The position numbers and the translations under genes are program-made. A stretch of 11,757 bases of DNA. It comes from Actinomycetales bacterium. GTDB taxonomy: Bacteria; Actinomycetota; Actinomycetes; Propionibacteriales; Nocardioidaceae. Numbering within the stretch: the first letter of the stretch is position 1; each line of letters begins with the position of its first letter. The stretch lies in assembly GCA_012513165.1 (NCBI GenBank), contig JAAZCT010000163.1, positions 1-11,757 on the forward strand. The letters are read 5' to 3'. The notes beneath the pieces were generated by a model that did not search any database, was not told the origin of the DNA, and saw nothing but the letters and a program-made list of their open reading frames with translations. Shown piece after piece: positions 1 through 6,552 of this stretch.

Positions 1-166
1 GTTGGAGCCCCATCAGCGCGCGGATCAGCGTGGATTTGCCTGAACCGTTGTGACCGAGGATGCCCAAGAACTCGCCGCCGTTGACCTCAAGGTCGATGCC
101 CTTGAGGATCTGGTTCCCGTCGATGGTTACTTTCACATCGCGGGCGTCAATGACGGCACTGCTCAT
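1..166 (-). CDS. znuC: Zinc ABC transporter ATP-binding protein, N-terminal part (ZnuC-like)
   Basis: Only the first 55 residues lie in the window; the gene runs off the left edge. The reverse strand reads from ATG at 166 into a typical ABC ATPase N-terminus: an early beta-sheet segment, then the Walker A motif GHNGSGKST at residues 38-46, where K44 and S45 would bind ATP phosphate and magnesium. The ATG overlaps the TGA of the zinc-binding lipoprotein gene (ATGA, 163-166). No Shine-Dalgarno is evident, so translational coupling is likely. The protein would sit on the cytoplasmic face and power the permease (znuB-like) expected further left. The zinc assignment comes from the neighbour; the visible part alone only shows an ABC ATPase. 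Confidence is high for the ATPase and good for the metal-uptake role. Confidence 0.88.
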   Translation of the reverse strand, partial: MSSAVIDARDVKVTIDGNQILKGIDLEVNGGEFLGILGHNGSGKSTLIRALMGLQ

Positions 167-1101
167 TGACACGCCATGGCTGTCGTGAGGGCCGCAAGGT
201 TGTCGCGCATGACTGAAACATAATCGGCCGGAGCGGTCGGTGCGAATTCGAGGGGGTTGAGAACCGCGATCGTGGCGCCCGTTTCGCGAGCCAAAGTCTT
301 CGCCGTGGCGTCGGCTTCGGTGGACTGCGAGAACACCGTGGTGATGTTGTTGTTCTTCATCAACGTGGCAATGCGAGCGAGTTCGGCCGCGCTCGGTTCG
401 TCGTGCGAGTCTCCACTGAGAGCCGCAACTTGCTCGAGGTCGAACTCTTCGGCTAGATGACCGAAGGCCGCATGGCCGGTCACGAAAGTGCGCTGTTTGC
501 AGTTGGAGAGGCCCGCCTCGAAGTCCTCATGGAGTTGCGCGAGTTCCGCATGCAGCTTTTCTGCGTTCTCGGTGAACGCCGCTTTGTGCTCAGGAGCGGC
601 CGCGATGAGTGCGTCGCGTACGTGAGCGACGTTGTCTTCCATCGTGCCGGGGTTGAGCCAACTGTGCGGATCGGTTCCGTCGTGCGAATGACCGTGGTCG
701 TCGTGATCGACTTCGTCGTGGTCGTGGTCGTGGTCGTCGTCGTCGTGGTCGTGATCCGTCTCGTCCTCGTTCGAAGGCGAAGCGAGATCGATCGTGACAG
801 CCTCATCGCGCTTTGACTCCGCGAGCGTCGAATCCAGGGCCGGTTGAATACCGCTGAACCACAACACCACATCGGACTCAAGTAGTTCGGCGGTGCGACG
901 GGGAGTCAACTCGGTTTCGTGGGGATCCGCGCCGGGAGCGGTTATCGGTGTGACCTCCACGAGATCGCCACCGATGCTCTCTGCGAGGAACTGCGCCGGA
1001 TAGATCGAACTCATGACGGAAACGTGATCGGAGTCATCGCTTGCGGGGGAGCAAGCGGTCAAGACGAGTGCGAGGGTGGCGGTGAGCGCGATCTTCTTCA
1101 T
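163..1101 (-). CDS. znuA: Zinc ABC transporter substrate-binding lipoprotein (ZnuA-like)
   Basis: Cluster A-I (ZnuA/TroA-type) solute-binding lipoprotein that captures zinc outside the membrane for the ABC transporter. From the chosen start (MKKIAL, 312 aa) there is a signal peptide with lipobox LTAC, Cys17 being the lipidated residue. H61 (in DPHE), H146 (in DPHSW) and H210 (in TGHAAFGH) match the three zinc-ligand histidines of ZnuA. Between the first two lies an Asp/His-rich loop (about 116-140) with nine histidines at 117, 119, 124, 126, 128, 133, 136, 138 and 140, the mark of zinc-specific members. C201 and C311 could form the disulfide seen in ZnuA. An ATG five codons upstream (1116) is possible, but a -10-like hexamer 7 nt before 1101 favours a leaderless start there. 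First gene of the operon, ahead of the znuC-like gene; control by Zur is likely from the two boxes upstream. Confidence 0.93.
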   Translation of the reverse strand: MKKIALTATLALVLTACSPASDDSDHVSVMSSIYPAQFLAESIGGDLVEVTPITAPGADPHETELTPRRTAELLESDVVLWFSGIQPALDSTLAESKRDEAVTIDLASPSNEDETDHDHDDDDHDHDHDEVDHDDHGHSHDGTDPHSWLNPGTMEDNVAHVRDALIAAAPEHKAAFTENAEKLHAELAQLHEDFEAGLSNCKQRTFVTGHAAFGHLAEEFDLEQVAALSGDSHDEPSAAELARIATLMKNNNITTVFSQSTEADATAKTLARETGATIAVLNPLEFAPTAPADYVSVMRDNLAALTTAMACQ

Positions 1102-1115
1102 GAGAATCATTCTCA
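1101..1115. promoter_or_regulatory. Zur-type box 1 (perfect 7-1-7 palindrome)
   Basis: TGAGAATCATTCTCA has perfect 7-bp arms around one central base. It closely resembles the actinobacterial Zur (zinc-sensing FUR family) box of the TGAAAATNATTTTCA type. It covers the -10-like hexamer and abuts the ATG of the znuA-like gene, so zinc-loaded Zur bound here would block the promoter. The match is read by eye; the regulator gene is not in the window. Confidence 0.8.
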
Positions 1116-1138
1116 TCTCTAATGGGAATGATTGTCAA
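1109..1138 (-). promoter_or_regulatory. Promoter of the zinc-uptake operon, probably leaderless
   Basis: On the minus strand a perfect -35, TTGACA (1138-1133), is followed after 18 bp by GAGAAT (1114-1109), a 4/6 match to TATAAT. Seven bases later comes ATG (1101), so transcription would begin at or very near the start codon. No convincing Shine-Dalgarno precedes that ATG. Both hexamers lie inside or against the Zur boxes. Confidence 0.6.
1123..1137. promoter_or_regulatory. Zur-type box 2 (imperfect)
   Basis: TGGGAATGATTGTCA keeps the 7-1-7 layout with 5 of 7 arm pairs complementary. Its centre is 22 bp from box 1, about two helical turns, so two dimers could sit on the same DNA face. It overlaps the -35 hexamer of the znuA-like promoter. 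Confidence 0.6.
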
Positions 1139-1246
1139 ATCGTTCGGGTGTCATGTCGAACACATGCGTGGGGGTATCGTTGGGCCTTGACCTCGGGCGC
1201 AACGGGTTACGACCTCATGCACCTGCCCACCGACATCCAGCCGGAC

Positions 1247-1250
1247 AGGA
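1247..1250 (+). promoter_or_regulatory. Ribosome binding site of glyS
   Basis: AGGA, 7 nt before the ATG at 1258. It fixes the glyS start and argues against an in-frame extension back to 1132, whose extra 42 residues are unlike the family. I found no strong promoter between 1139 and 1246; TTGACC at 1187-1192 is a possible -35 but lacks a good -10 partner. Confidence 0.65.
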
Positions 1251-1257
1251 AATACTC

Positions 1258-2643
1258 ATGGCCAGCACCATCGACAACGTCATCAGCCTCAGCAAGCGCC
1301 GCGGCTTCGTATACCAATGCGGAGAGATCTACGGCGGAACGCGTTCCGCCTGGGACTACGGCCCACTAGGCGTCGAACTCAAAGAGAACATCAAACGCCA
1401 ATGGTGGCGTTCTGTGGTTCAAAGTCGCGAAGACGTCGTAGGGCTCGATTCCTCCGTCATCCTGCCCACCGCAGTCTGGGAAGCCTCGGGCCACCTGCAA
1501 GCGTTCGTCGATCCGCTCATCGAATGCGGTCAGTGCCACAAGCGGTACCGCCAAGATCACCTGCAAGAGGCATACGCCGAAAAGAAGGGGATCGACGATC
1601 CCGACACGGTCTCGATGGATCTCATCGCCTGCGCAAACTGTGGCACCAAAGCGAACTGGTCCGAGCCGCGCATGTTCAAAGGTCTGCTCAAGACCTACCT
1701 CGGCCCAGTAGACACCGAAGAAGGCCTGCATTACTTACGCCCAGAAACTGCTCAGGGCATTTTCGTGAACTTCGCCAACGTGATGACAAGTTCGCGGCGC
1801 AAGCCACCGTTCGGCATCGCCCAAATCGGCAAGAGTTTCCGCAACGAAATCACCCCCGGCAACTTCATCTTCCGCACCCGCGAGTTCGAACAAATGGAAC
1901 TCGAGTTCTTCGTGGAACCAGGCACTGACGAAGAATGGCAAGAGGTCTGGATGGCCGAGCGTATGAACTGGTACACGGGCCTCGGCATCACGCCCGAGAA
2001 CCTCCGCTTCTTTGAACATCCGCAAGAAAAGTTGTCGCATTACTCCAAGCGGACTGTCGATATTGAATACCGATTCCAGTTCCAAGGATCGGAATGGGGA
2101 GAACTCGAAGGAGTGGCGAACCGCACCGACTTCGACCTTTCCACCCATGCGGAAAGCTCGGGCCAAGACCTCTCTTACTTCGATCAAGCGAAGAACGAAC
2201 GCTGGACCCCGTATGTCATTGAACCTGCGGCCGGTGTGAACCGTTCGTTGATGGCCTTTCTCGTCGACGCCTACACCGTCGATCAGGCCCCGAACTCCAA
2301 AGGCGGCGTAGACGAGCGCACGGTGTTGCGCTTGGACCCACGTCTCGCTCCAGTGAAGGCCGCTGTGTTGCCGCTTTCGCGGAACTCAGACCTTTCGCCT
2401 AAAGCGAAGGCGTTGGCCGCGGAACTTCGCCAGAACTGGAACATCGAGTTCGACGATGCTCAAGCCATCGGAAAGCGCTACCGTCGCCAAGACGAAATCG
2501 GCACGCCGTTCTGTATTACGGTCGACTTCGACACGCTCGAAGACAACGCCGTGACGATTCGTGAACGCGACTCGATGGCTCAAGAGCGCGTGGCATTGGA
2601 CCAAGTCACGAGTTACCTCGCTGCGCGATTGATCGGCTGCTGA
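1258..2643 (+). CDS. glyS: Glycyl-tRNA synthetase (class II, single-chain dimer type)
   Basis: Charges tRNA-Gly with glycine using ATP, in the cytoplasm. The protein is 461 aa, the usual length for the alpha2-type bacterial enzyme, and begins [20 protein letters not shown]. Class II motifs are visible: motif 2 from about 191 (GKSFRNE, then [11 protein letters not shown]) and motif 3 around 322-335 ([14 protein letters not shown], with R329). Two CxxC pairs, C90/C93 and C125/C128, form a zinc-finger-like insertion. The C-terminal part, from about [16 protein letters not shown] onward, is the anticodon-binding domain. It is transcribed away from the zinc-uptake operon and leads a compact cluster with the lipoprotein and the dihydrouridine synthase genes. 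In Mycobacterium glyS sits beside smtB and zur/furB, so the zinc neighbourhood is familiar. Also called glyQS. The sequence is intact. Confidence 0.97.
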   Translation: MASTIDNVISLSKRRGFVYQCGEIYGGTRSAWDYGPLGVELKENIKRQWWRSVVQSREDVVGLDSSVILPTAVWEASGHLQAFVDPLIECGQCHKRYRQDHLQEAYAEKKGIDDPDTVSMDLIACANCGTKANWSEPRMFKGLLKTYLGPVDTEEGLHYLRPETAQGIFVNFANVMTSSRRKPPFGIAQIGKSFRNEITPGNFIFRTREFEQMELEFFVEPGTDEEWQEVWMAERMNWYTGLGITPENLRFFEHPQEKLSHYSKRTVDIEYRFQFQGSEWGELEGVANRTDFDLSTHAESSGQDLSYFDQAKNERWTPYVIEPAAGVNRSLMAFLVDAYTVDQAPNSKGGVDERTVLRLDPRLAPVKAAVLPLSRNSDLSPKAKALAAELRQNWNIEFDDAQAIGKRYRRQDEIGTPFCITVDFDTLEDNAVTIRERDSMAQERVALDQVTSYLAARLIGC

Positions 2644-2645
2644 CT

Positions 2646-3245
2646 GTGGGCGCCCGAACCAGACTCCGCCTTGCAGGCGCGATCTCGGCCATGATGATCG
2701 CATTCCTCGCGGGCTGTTCAGGTTCAGGCGACCCGACCGAGCCGGGCCCCGAACTTCCCGCAGGCACCGAGCTTGGCGACTGGGGGAGCACCCTAAAGAT
2801 TGATGACTCGATCCAGTTGGTTCTTGGCGATCAAGCCGGTGGCACCTCGGGCTCGGTCGTGCGCCTGCAAGTCGTTGAAGTGCGCAAAGGTGACCCCGCT
2901 GACCTCGACACCTTCACAGGCGTTCCAGCCCAAAGCACCCCTTGGTACGTTTCTGTTGCCGAACACAACCGAGGCCCGGCGGATGTCAACGTGAACGACG
3001 AAAAAGGCTGGTTCCTGCGACTGGGTTCCGACCTAGAAGTGCCACCAACTGTGGTCAACGGCCAGATTAAGGCTTGCCCGACTGACACCGCCGAGGCGAC
3101 CTTGCCAGTGGCGGCTGAACGTCTCGACTGCCTCCTGTTCCTTGTGCCAAATGCAGATCAGCCCGCATCGGTTGACTACCTGCGCAACAACGGAATTGAA
3201 ACGGTGAGCTGGCGAATTCCGTCAAACATCGGAACGGGAAGCTAA
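2646..3245 (+). CDS. Putative secreted lipoprotein of unknown function
   Basis: A 199-aa protein that starts with GTG 2 bp after the glyS stop. No Shine-Dalgarno is obvious, so coupling to glyS translation is likely. Residues 1-24 form a lipoprotein signal peptide: Arg-rich n-region, hydrophobic stretch AGAISAMMIAF, then lipobox LAGC with Cys24. A short Gly/Pro/Glu linker follows. From about 45 to 195 is a beta-rich domain with hydrophobic strands such as VVRLQVVEV and PWYVSVAEHNRGP. C144 and C162 could pair as a disulfide. The pattern recalls the immunoglobulin-like DUF4352-type domains of actinobacterial lipoproteins, but I cannot confirm the family. It would be anchored on the outer face of the cell membrane. 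Its place between two tRNA-related genes does not reveal its role. Confidence 0.8.
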   Translation: MGARTRLRLAGAISAMMIAFLAGCSGSGDPTEPGPELPAGTELGDWGSTLKIDDSIQLVLGDQAGGTSGSVVRLQVVEVRKGDPADLDTFTGVPAQSTPWYVSVAEHNRGPADVNVNDEKGWFLRLGSDLEVPPTVVNGQIKACPTDTAEATLPVAAERLDCLLFLVPNADQPASVDYLRNNGIETVSWRIPSNIGTGS

Positions 3246-3254
3246 AAGTCACAC

Positions 3255-4406
3255 GTGAACAGCACCCCATTACCGGCCGCGAGCGAGACCTTCCGCCTCG
3301 GCCCACTCAAGATCGGCGCGCCCGTCATTCTTGCACCCATGGCCGGCGTCACCAACGTCGCTTTTCGGCAACTGTGTGCCGAACAGGGCAAAGGCCTTTA
3401 CACCTGCGAAATGATCACGAGCCGCGGACTGATCGAAGGCGACAAGACGAGCCTTTCGATGGTCAAGTTTGCCGATTCGGAACGCTATCGGTCCGTGCAA
3501 CTTTATGGAGTCGACCCCAAGGTCATGGGGCGAGCTGCATCGATGCTGTGTGCCGAGTACGGAGTTGATCACATCGATCTGAACTTTGGCTGCCCGGTCC
3601 CTAAAATCACGCGCAAAGGCGGGGGAGCGGCACTGCCGTGGAAGTCGAATTTACTGGCCCAGATTCTCACAGAAACAGTGAAAGCGGCTTCTGGCTTTAA
3701 CGTGCCGGTGACGATGAAGACTCGCATTGGCGTAGACGAAGACCACATCACCTACCTCGATGCCGGACAGATCGCTGAGGAAACCGGTTGTTCGGCAATT
3801 ACCTTGCACGGCCGAACCGCCGCGCAACACTATTCGGGCCACGCAGACTGGGACTCGATCGCAACGCTCAAAGAATCAATCAACATCCCCGTGTTCGGCA
3901 ACGGAGACATTTGGGAAGCCTCCGATGCGATCAACATGGTTGAACAGACGGGCTGCGACGCGGTCGTGATCGGTCGTGGTTGTCTGGGGCGGCCGTGGCT
4001 GTTCTCGGACCTCGAAGCGGCATTCGCAGGGCGCACGGACCTGGCGCTGCCGACCCTCGGCGACGTGGCCGTGATCATGAAAAGGCATGCGGTTTTGCTG
4101 GGGGATTGGCTCGGTGAAGAACGTGGCTGTATCGAGTTCCGCAAACACATTTCTTGGTACCTGAAAGGCTTCAGGGCAGGGCACCTCGTGCGAGACAACC
4201 TCGGGAAAGTGTCCTCGTTTGGGCAGTTAGACGAGTTGCTGGCGCTGCTTGATCCGAGTGAAGAGTTCCCGCGCGCTGTGTTGGGTGCGCCCCGGGGCCG
4301 TCAAGGAACGCCCAAGAAGGTCGCACTTCCCGAGGGCTGGCTCAACGATCGCGAATCGCCTGCTTGGATCGATCCGGCTGCCGAATTGAACGTCAGCGGC
4401 GGCTAA
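3255..4406 (+). CDS. dusB: tRNA-dihydrouridine synthase (DusB/NifR3 family)
   Basis: Flavin enzyme that reduces specific uridines in the tRNA D-loop to dihydrouridine using NADPH. The 383-aa product starts with GTG 9 bp after the lipoprotein stop. The FMN-binding TIM barrel is clear: APMAGVTN (27-34), the family signature LNFGCPVPKITRKGGGAAL (109-127) with catalytic Cys113, MKTR with K155, HGR with H185, and the phosphate-binding loops GNGDI (215-219) and GRG (240-242). The region after about 270 is the helical tRNA-binding domain (RKHISWYLKGFR is typical). Probably co-transcribed with glyS and the lipoprotein gene. Its TAA overlaps the stop of the convergent PH-domain gene by 4 bp. The Dus class is sure; the B subtype and the exact target uridine are inferred from similarity. 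Confidence 0.95.
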   Translation: MNSTPLPAASETFRLGPLKIGAPVILAPMAGVTNVAFRQLCAEQGKGLYTCEMITSRGLIEGDKTSLSMVKFADSERYRSVQLYGVDPKVMGRAASMLCAEYGVDHIDLNFGCPVPKITRKGGGAALPWKSNLLAQILTETVKAASGFNVPVTMKTRIGVDEDHITYLDAGQIAEETGCSAITLHGRTAAQHYSGHADWDSIATLKESINIPVFGNGDIWEASDAINMVEQTGCDAVVIGRGCLGRPWLFSDLEAAFAGRTDLALPTLGDVAVIMKRHAVLLGDWLGEERGCIEFRKHISWYLKGFRAGHLVRDNLGKVSSFGQLDELLALLDPSEEFPRAVLGAPRGRQGTPKKVALPEGWLNDRESPAWIDPAAELNVSGG

Positions 4407-5893
4407 GCGTTACCTGCCGTCGGTCGAGCCATTGCTGCCCTCGCCAATGCGACCTCGTCGAGCACAAGTCTGGGTGCCTCGTCGGCGTTCATGTGTGCCA
4501 ACGAGATCGAGACCGGGCCGTCGGGGGTGTGAATCTCGACAGTGGCGACGCCAAGTCTGCGCTGCCACGGACCTTGTGAGATCTCGATTGATTGAACGTT
4601 GCGGTGTGGGAGCACTTGCATTCGTTTGGTGACCCAGCCAGTATGCGTCCGAACTGTGTCGGCTGAACGCGTTAACCAGCGATACTTCCAACCGATGGGA
4701 GCAAAAATTCGTGCCCGTTCACTGGCCTGATTCGCGAGAGCCTGATGTTCTTCTGGATGCGGCTCATGAATGAGTTCATTTAGCAAGGTCAATGCCATCG
4801 ACTTATCGCTGATGGGGAGCAATGTGGTCACAGATACGCCATCTTCTTCACTGGCATCACCGTATCCAGCGACGTCGATCTTGAGTTGCGACCAGCCGAA
4901 CCGGCGCCACAAGAGCGGCTCAACCATCTCGATCCCTTGAATTCGATCGAACGGAATCGACTGAGAAGAGCGGTCAAAGAGGCCGCGAGTGATCCGTAAA
5001 CCATGTGCGGAACGACTCAAGGTGAAGTCCCATTGAGCGAAAACGCGTGAACTGACGATGCTGTAGATGCCGCCTGCAAATGCAAGCAGGGTGACAAGCC
5101 CGCCGATCGGAATATCGAATACAACAAAGGCCAATCCCACAAGCATCGCGCCGAGCAATGCCATGAGCAGGTCAAGCGAAAGCAAAGCGCCGATGAGGAT
5201 CCGGTCAGGGGCAAGCCGGGCAATAAGCGTCGCGCCCTCGTGTCCGAGTGGGGAGTCGCCGACTGACATGGTGGAGTCTGAACTGGAATCACAGTCTGCG
5301 TCTTCAGGCGAGGGCGTTGCGGGCTGCGGCGTGTTGGCATTTCCAAGCTCGTGGCTGCGCTGCAAAACGGTGGATCGAATGTTCCTCGCTTCAGCGAACG
5401 GAAGGAACCGAAGCTTCGAACTGGAGTCGCTTCCGCCCGCCATCTCGATCGTCAGTTCAGATAGGCCGAACACTCGCGCTACAAGTGGCTGGTTGATGTC
5501 GCTCGATTGCAAACGTGCGCAGGGAATCCTGCGAGAGCTCTTAAAGATGGGGCCGGTCTCGATCCGAATCTCACATTCATTGATCACATATCTGGTGAAC
5601 CACCATTTGACGTAACCGCCCACAACGCCTGCGACGAAGCCGGCAGGAATCGTAAACGCGATCACGATCCATTCGCCGTCCAAGATTGAACGGAATGACA
5701 GTGCCAACGCGACACCGAGCCCCCACGAGAGACCGAGGACCAGACCAGAAAGCGGGTGAGTTCGGGCGCCGGTCTCGGCTGAACCTTCGGTTTCGGTCGG
5801 GGCGCCCGAGGCGTGAGGAAGTTCCGGCCCTGCCGCTACAGCCTGGGCGTCTTCTTCTGGCTCCGACGAGTTCCCGTCAGACTCCTGAATCAT
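4403..5893 (-). CDS. Large membrane protein with three bacterial PH (bPH2) domains (YdbT-like)
   Basis: A 496-aa protein. ATG at 5893 is preferred because GGAG lies 6 nt upstream; the TTG one codon earlier is too close to it. Layout: acidic, probably disordered N-terminus (1-45); two membrane segments (about 48-66 and 75-96); first PH domain (about 97-182); Ser/Asp/Pro-rich linker (185-220); two membrane segments (about 230-258 and 262-282); second PH domain (284-377, with RGLFDRSSQSIPFDRIQGIE); third PH domain (about 400-485, with HRNVQSIEISQGPWQRRLGV). This is the YdbT architecture. In Bacillus subtilis ydbS-ydbT belong to the sigma-W regulon and give resistance to antimicrobials made by other bacilli; the biochemical role is unknown. 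Overlaps the upstream small PH gene by 17 bp, pointing to one mRNA and a membrane complex. Function here is inferred from family only. Confidence 0.87.
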   Translation of the reverse strand: MIQESDGNSSEPEEDAQAVAAGPELPHASGAPTETEGSAETGARTHPLSGLVLGLSWGLGVALALSFRSILDGEWIVIAFTIPAGFVAGVVGGYVKWWFTRYVINECEIRIETGPIFKSSRRIPCARLQSSDINQPLVARVFGLSELTIEMAGGSDSSSKLRFLPFAEARNIRSTVLQRSHELGNANTPQPATPSPEDADCDSSSDSTMSVGDSPLGHEGATLIARLAPDRILIGALLSLDLLMALLGAMLVGLAFVVFDIPIGGLVTLLAFAGGIYSIVSSRVFAQWDFTLSRSAHGLRITRGLFDRSSQSIPFDRIQGIEMVEPLLWRRFGWSQLKIDVAGYGDASEEDGVSVTTLLPISDKSMALTLLNELIHEPHPEEHQALANQASERARIFAPIGWKYRWLTRSADTVRTHTGWVTKRMQVLPHRNVQSIEISQGPWQRRLGVATVEIHTPDGPVSISLAHMNADEAPRLVLDEVALARAAMARPTAGNA

Positions 5894-6389
5894 CAAAATC
5901 TCCGAGTTCTGTCAGTCGGTCACGAAGTCGGTGCGCCTCGGCTGTCGGCACGCCTGGGATGTCGGCGGCAGTTTCAGTTGACGCGGTATTGAGCGTGACT
6001 GAGGCGTAACCGTTCGCCGAAGCAATCGGTCCGGACTCGACGTCAACGAACTGCATTCGACCGTAGGGCACCACCACCAAACGGCGGAACATAATTCCGC
6101 TCTTGATGAGCAGTTCCTTTTCTCCCTCGAAATATCCCCAACTCGCTTGATTGCGCGGAACCCAAAACCAGAACCATACCCAGAGCGCAAGGATCGGCAG
6201 CGTAACCGTGATCGCGGCCAGAGTGCCCCACGGTGCAGGTGCTAAATAGATCGCGAAGCCAGCGCCGGCGGCAACAAAAAGGAAGAGAATGCCGAAGGTA
6301 ATCGATCCCGCGAGTCTGCGTCCCTTGATGAGGCCGGTAGAAACTGGAGTCCATTCGATATCCAGGTCGGAAAAAAGGTCTTGTGCCAT
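5877..6389 (-). CDS. Small PH (bPH2) domain membrane protein (YdbS-like)
   Basis: A 170-aa protein beginning MAQDLFSDLDIEWTPVS. A longer in-frame reading to 6497 exists, but its first 36 residues are unlike the family, and a -10-like TAGGCT lies exactly 7 nt before ATG 6389, so this start is chosen (leaderless). Two membrane segments (about 27-50 and 56-77, the second rich in Trp/Phe) are followed by one PH domain (about 80-160) with GYFEGEKELLIKSGIMFRRLVVVPYGR motifs in pieces: an exposed strand GYFEG, then VVPYGRMQFVDVESGP. First gene of the two-gene PH operon. Such pairs act at the membrane, perhaps in stress or bacteriocin defence in Bacillus; no direct evidence of that role here. Confidence 0.85.
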   Translation of the reverse strand: MAQDLFSDLDIEWTPVSTGLIKGRRLAGSITFGILFLFVAAGAGFAIYLAPAPWGTLAAITVTLPILALWVWFWFWVPRNQASWGYFEGEKELLIKSGIMFRRLVVVPYGRMQFVDVESGPIASANGYASVTLNTASTETAADIPGVPTAEAHRLRDRLTELGDFDDSGV

Positions 6390-6396
6390 GTTGGCG

Positions 6397-6402
6397 AGCC
6401 TA
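6397..6402 (-). promoter_or_regulatory. -10 element of the PH-domain operon (leaderless)
   Basis: TAGGCT on the minus strand ends 7 nt before ATG 6389, the spacing expected when transcription starts at the first base of the start codon. No good -35 is seen about 17-18 bp further upstream. Confidence 0.5.
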
Positions 6403-6507
6403 GACGATTGCATTGGATACTCAGACGCCACGCACATTGACATGTCCAAGGGGAACGGACATCGAGAAATTGTGTGGGTCGTGCAACACGGGCGCACTAA
6501 TTCGCAC

Positions 6508-6513
6508 TAGGCT
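6508..6513 (+). promoter_or_regulatory. -10 element upstream of smc
   Basis: TAGGCT on the plus strand, the same hexamer used by the divergent PH operon. Transcription would start near 6520, giving a short leader of about 33 nt that is a pyrimidine-rich tract (6521-6542) followed by the Shine-Dalgarno. The -35 region is weak. Confidence 0.45.
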
Positions 6514-6542
6514 AAAGCGACCTTCCTTCTTTCTGTTCTCCT

Positions 6543-6546
6543 GGAG
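6543..6546 (+). promoter_or_regulatory. Ribosome binding site deciding the smc start
   Basis: GGAG lies 6 nt before GTG 6553 but directly abuts the in-frame TTG at 6547, so ribosomes should begin at GTG. This gives the MYLKSLTLRGFKSFA N-terminus typical of actinobacterial SMC. Confidence 0.75.
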
Positions 6547-6552
6547 TTGCCG

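Noticed and set aside
457..816. Plus-strand reading frame with a long poly-Val run
   Set aside because: It is the antisense image of the Asp/His repeat in the zinc-binding lipoprotein gene; the Val run comes from GTC/GTG units and resembles no protein.
1132..1257. 42-residue N-terminal extension of glycyl-tRNA synthetase
   Set aside because: It overlaps the Zur/promoter region, is unlike family N-termini, and a good Shine-Dalgarno precedes ATG 1258.
6437..6442. Perfect TTGACA on the plus strand as an smc -35
   Set aside because: No -10-like hexamer lies 16-19 bp downstream, and it is 65 bp from TAGGCT at 6508.
6390..6497. 36-residue extension of the small PH-domain protein
   Set aside because: The added Cys/Pro-rich sequence is unlike the family, and a -10-like hexamer sits 7 nt before ATG 6389.
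6538..6546. CTCCTGGAG palindrome as a hairpin hiding the smc ribosome binding site
   Set aside because: A one-base loop cannot form a stable RNA hairpin; the symmetry is probably chance.
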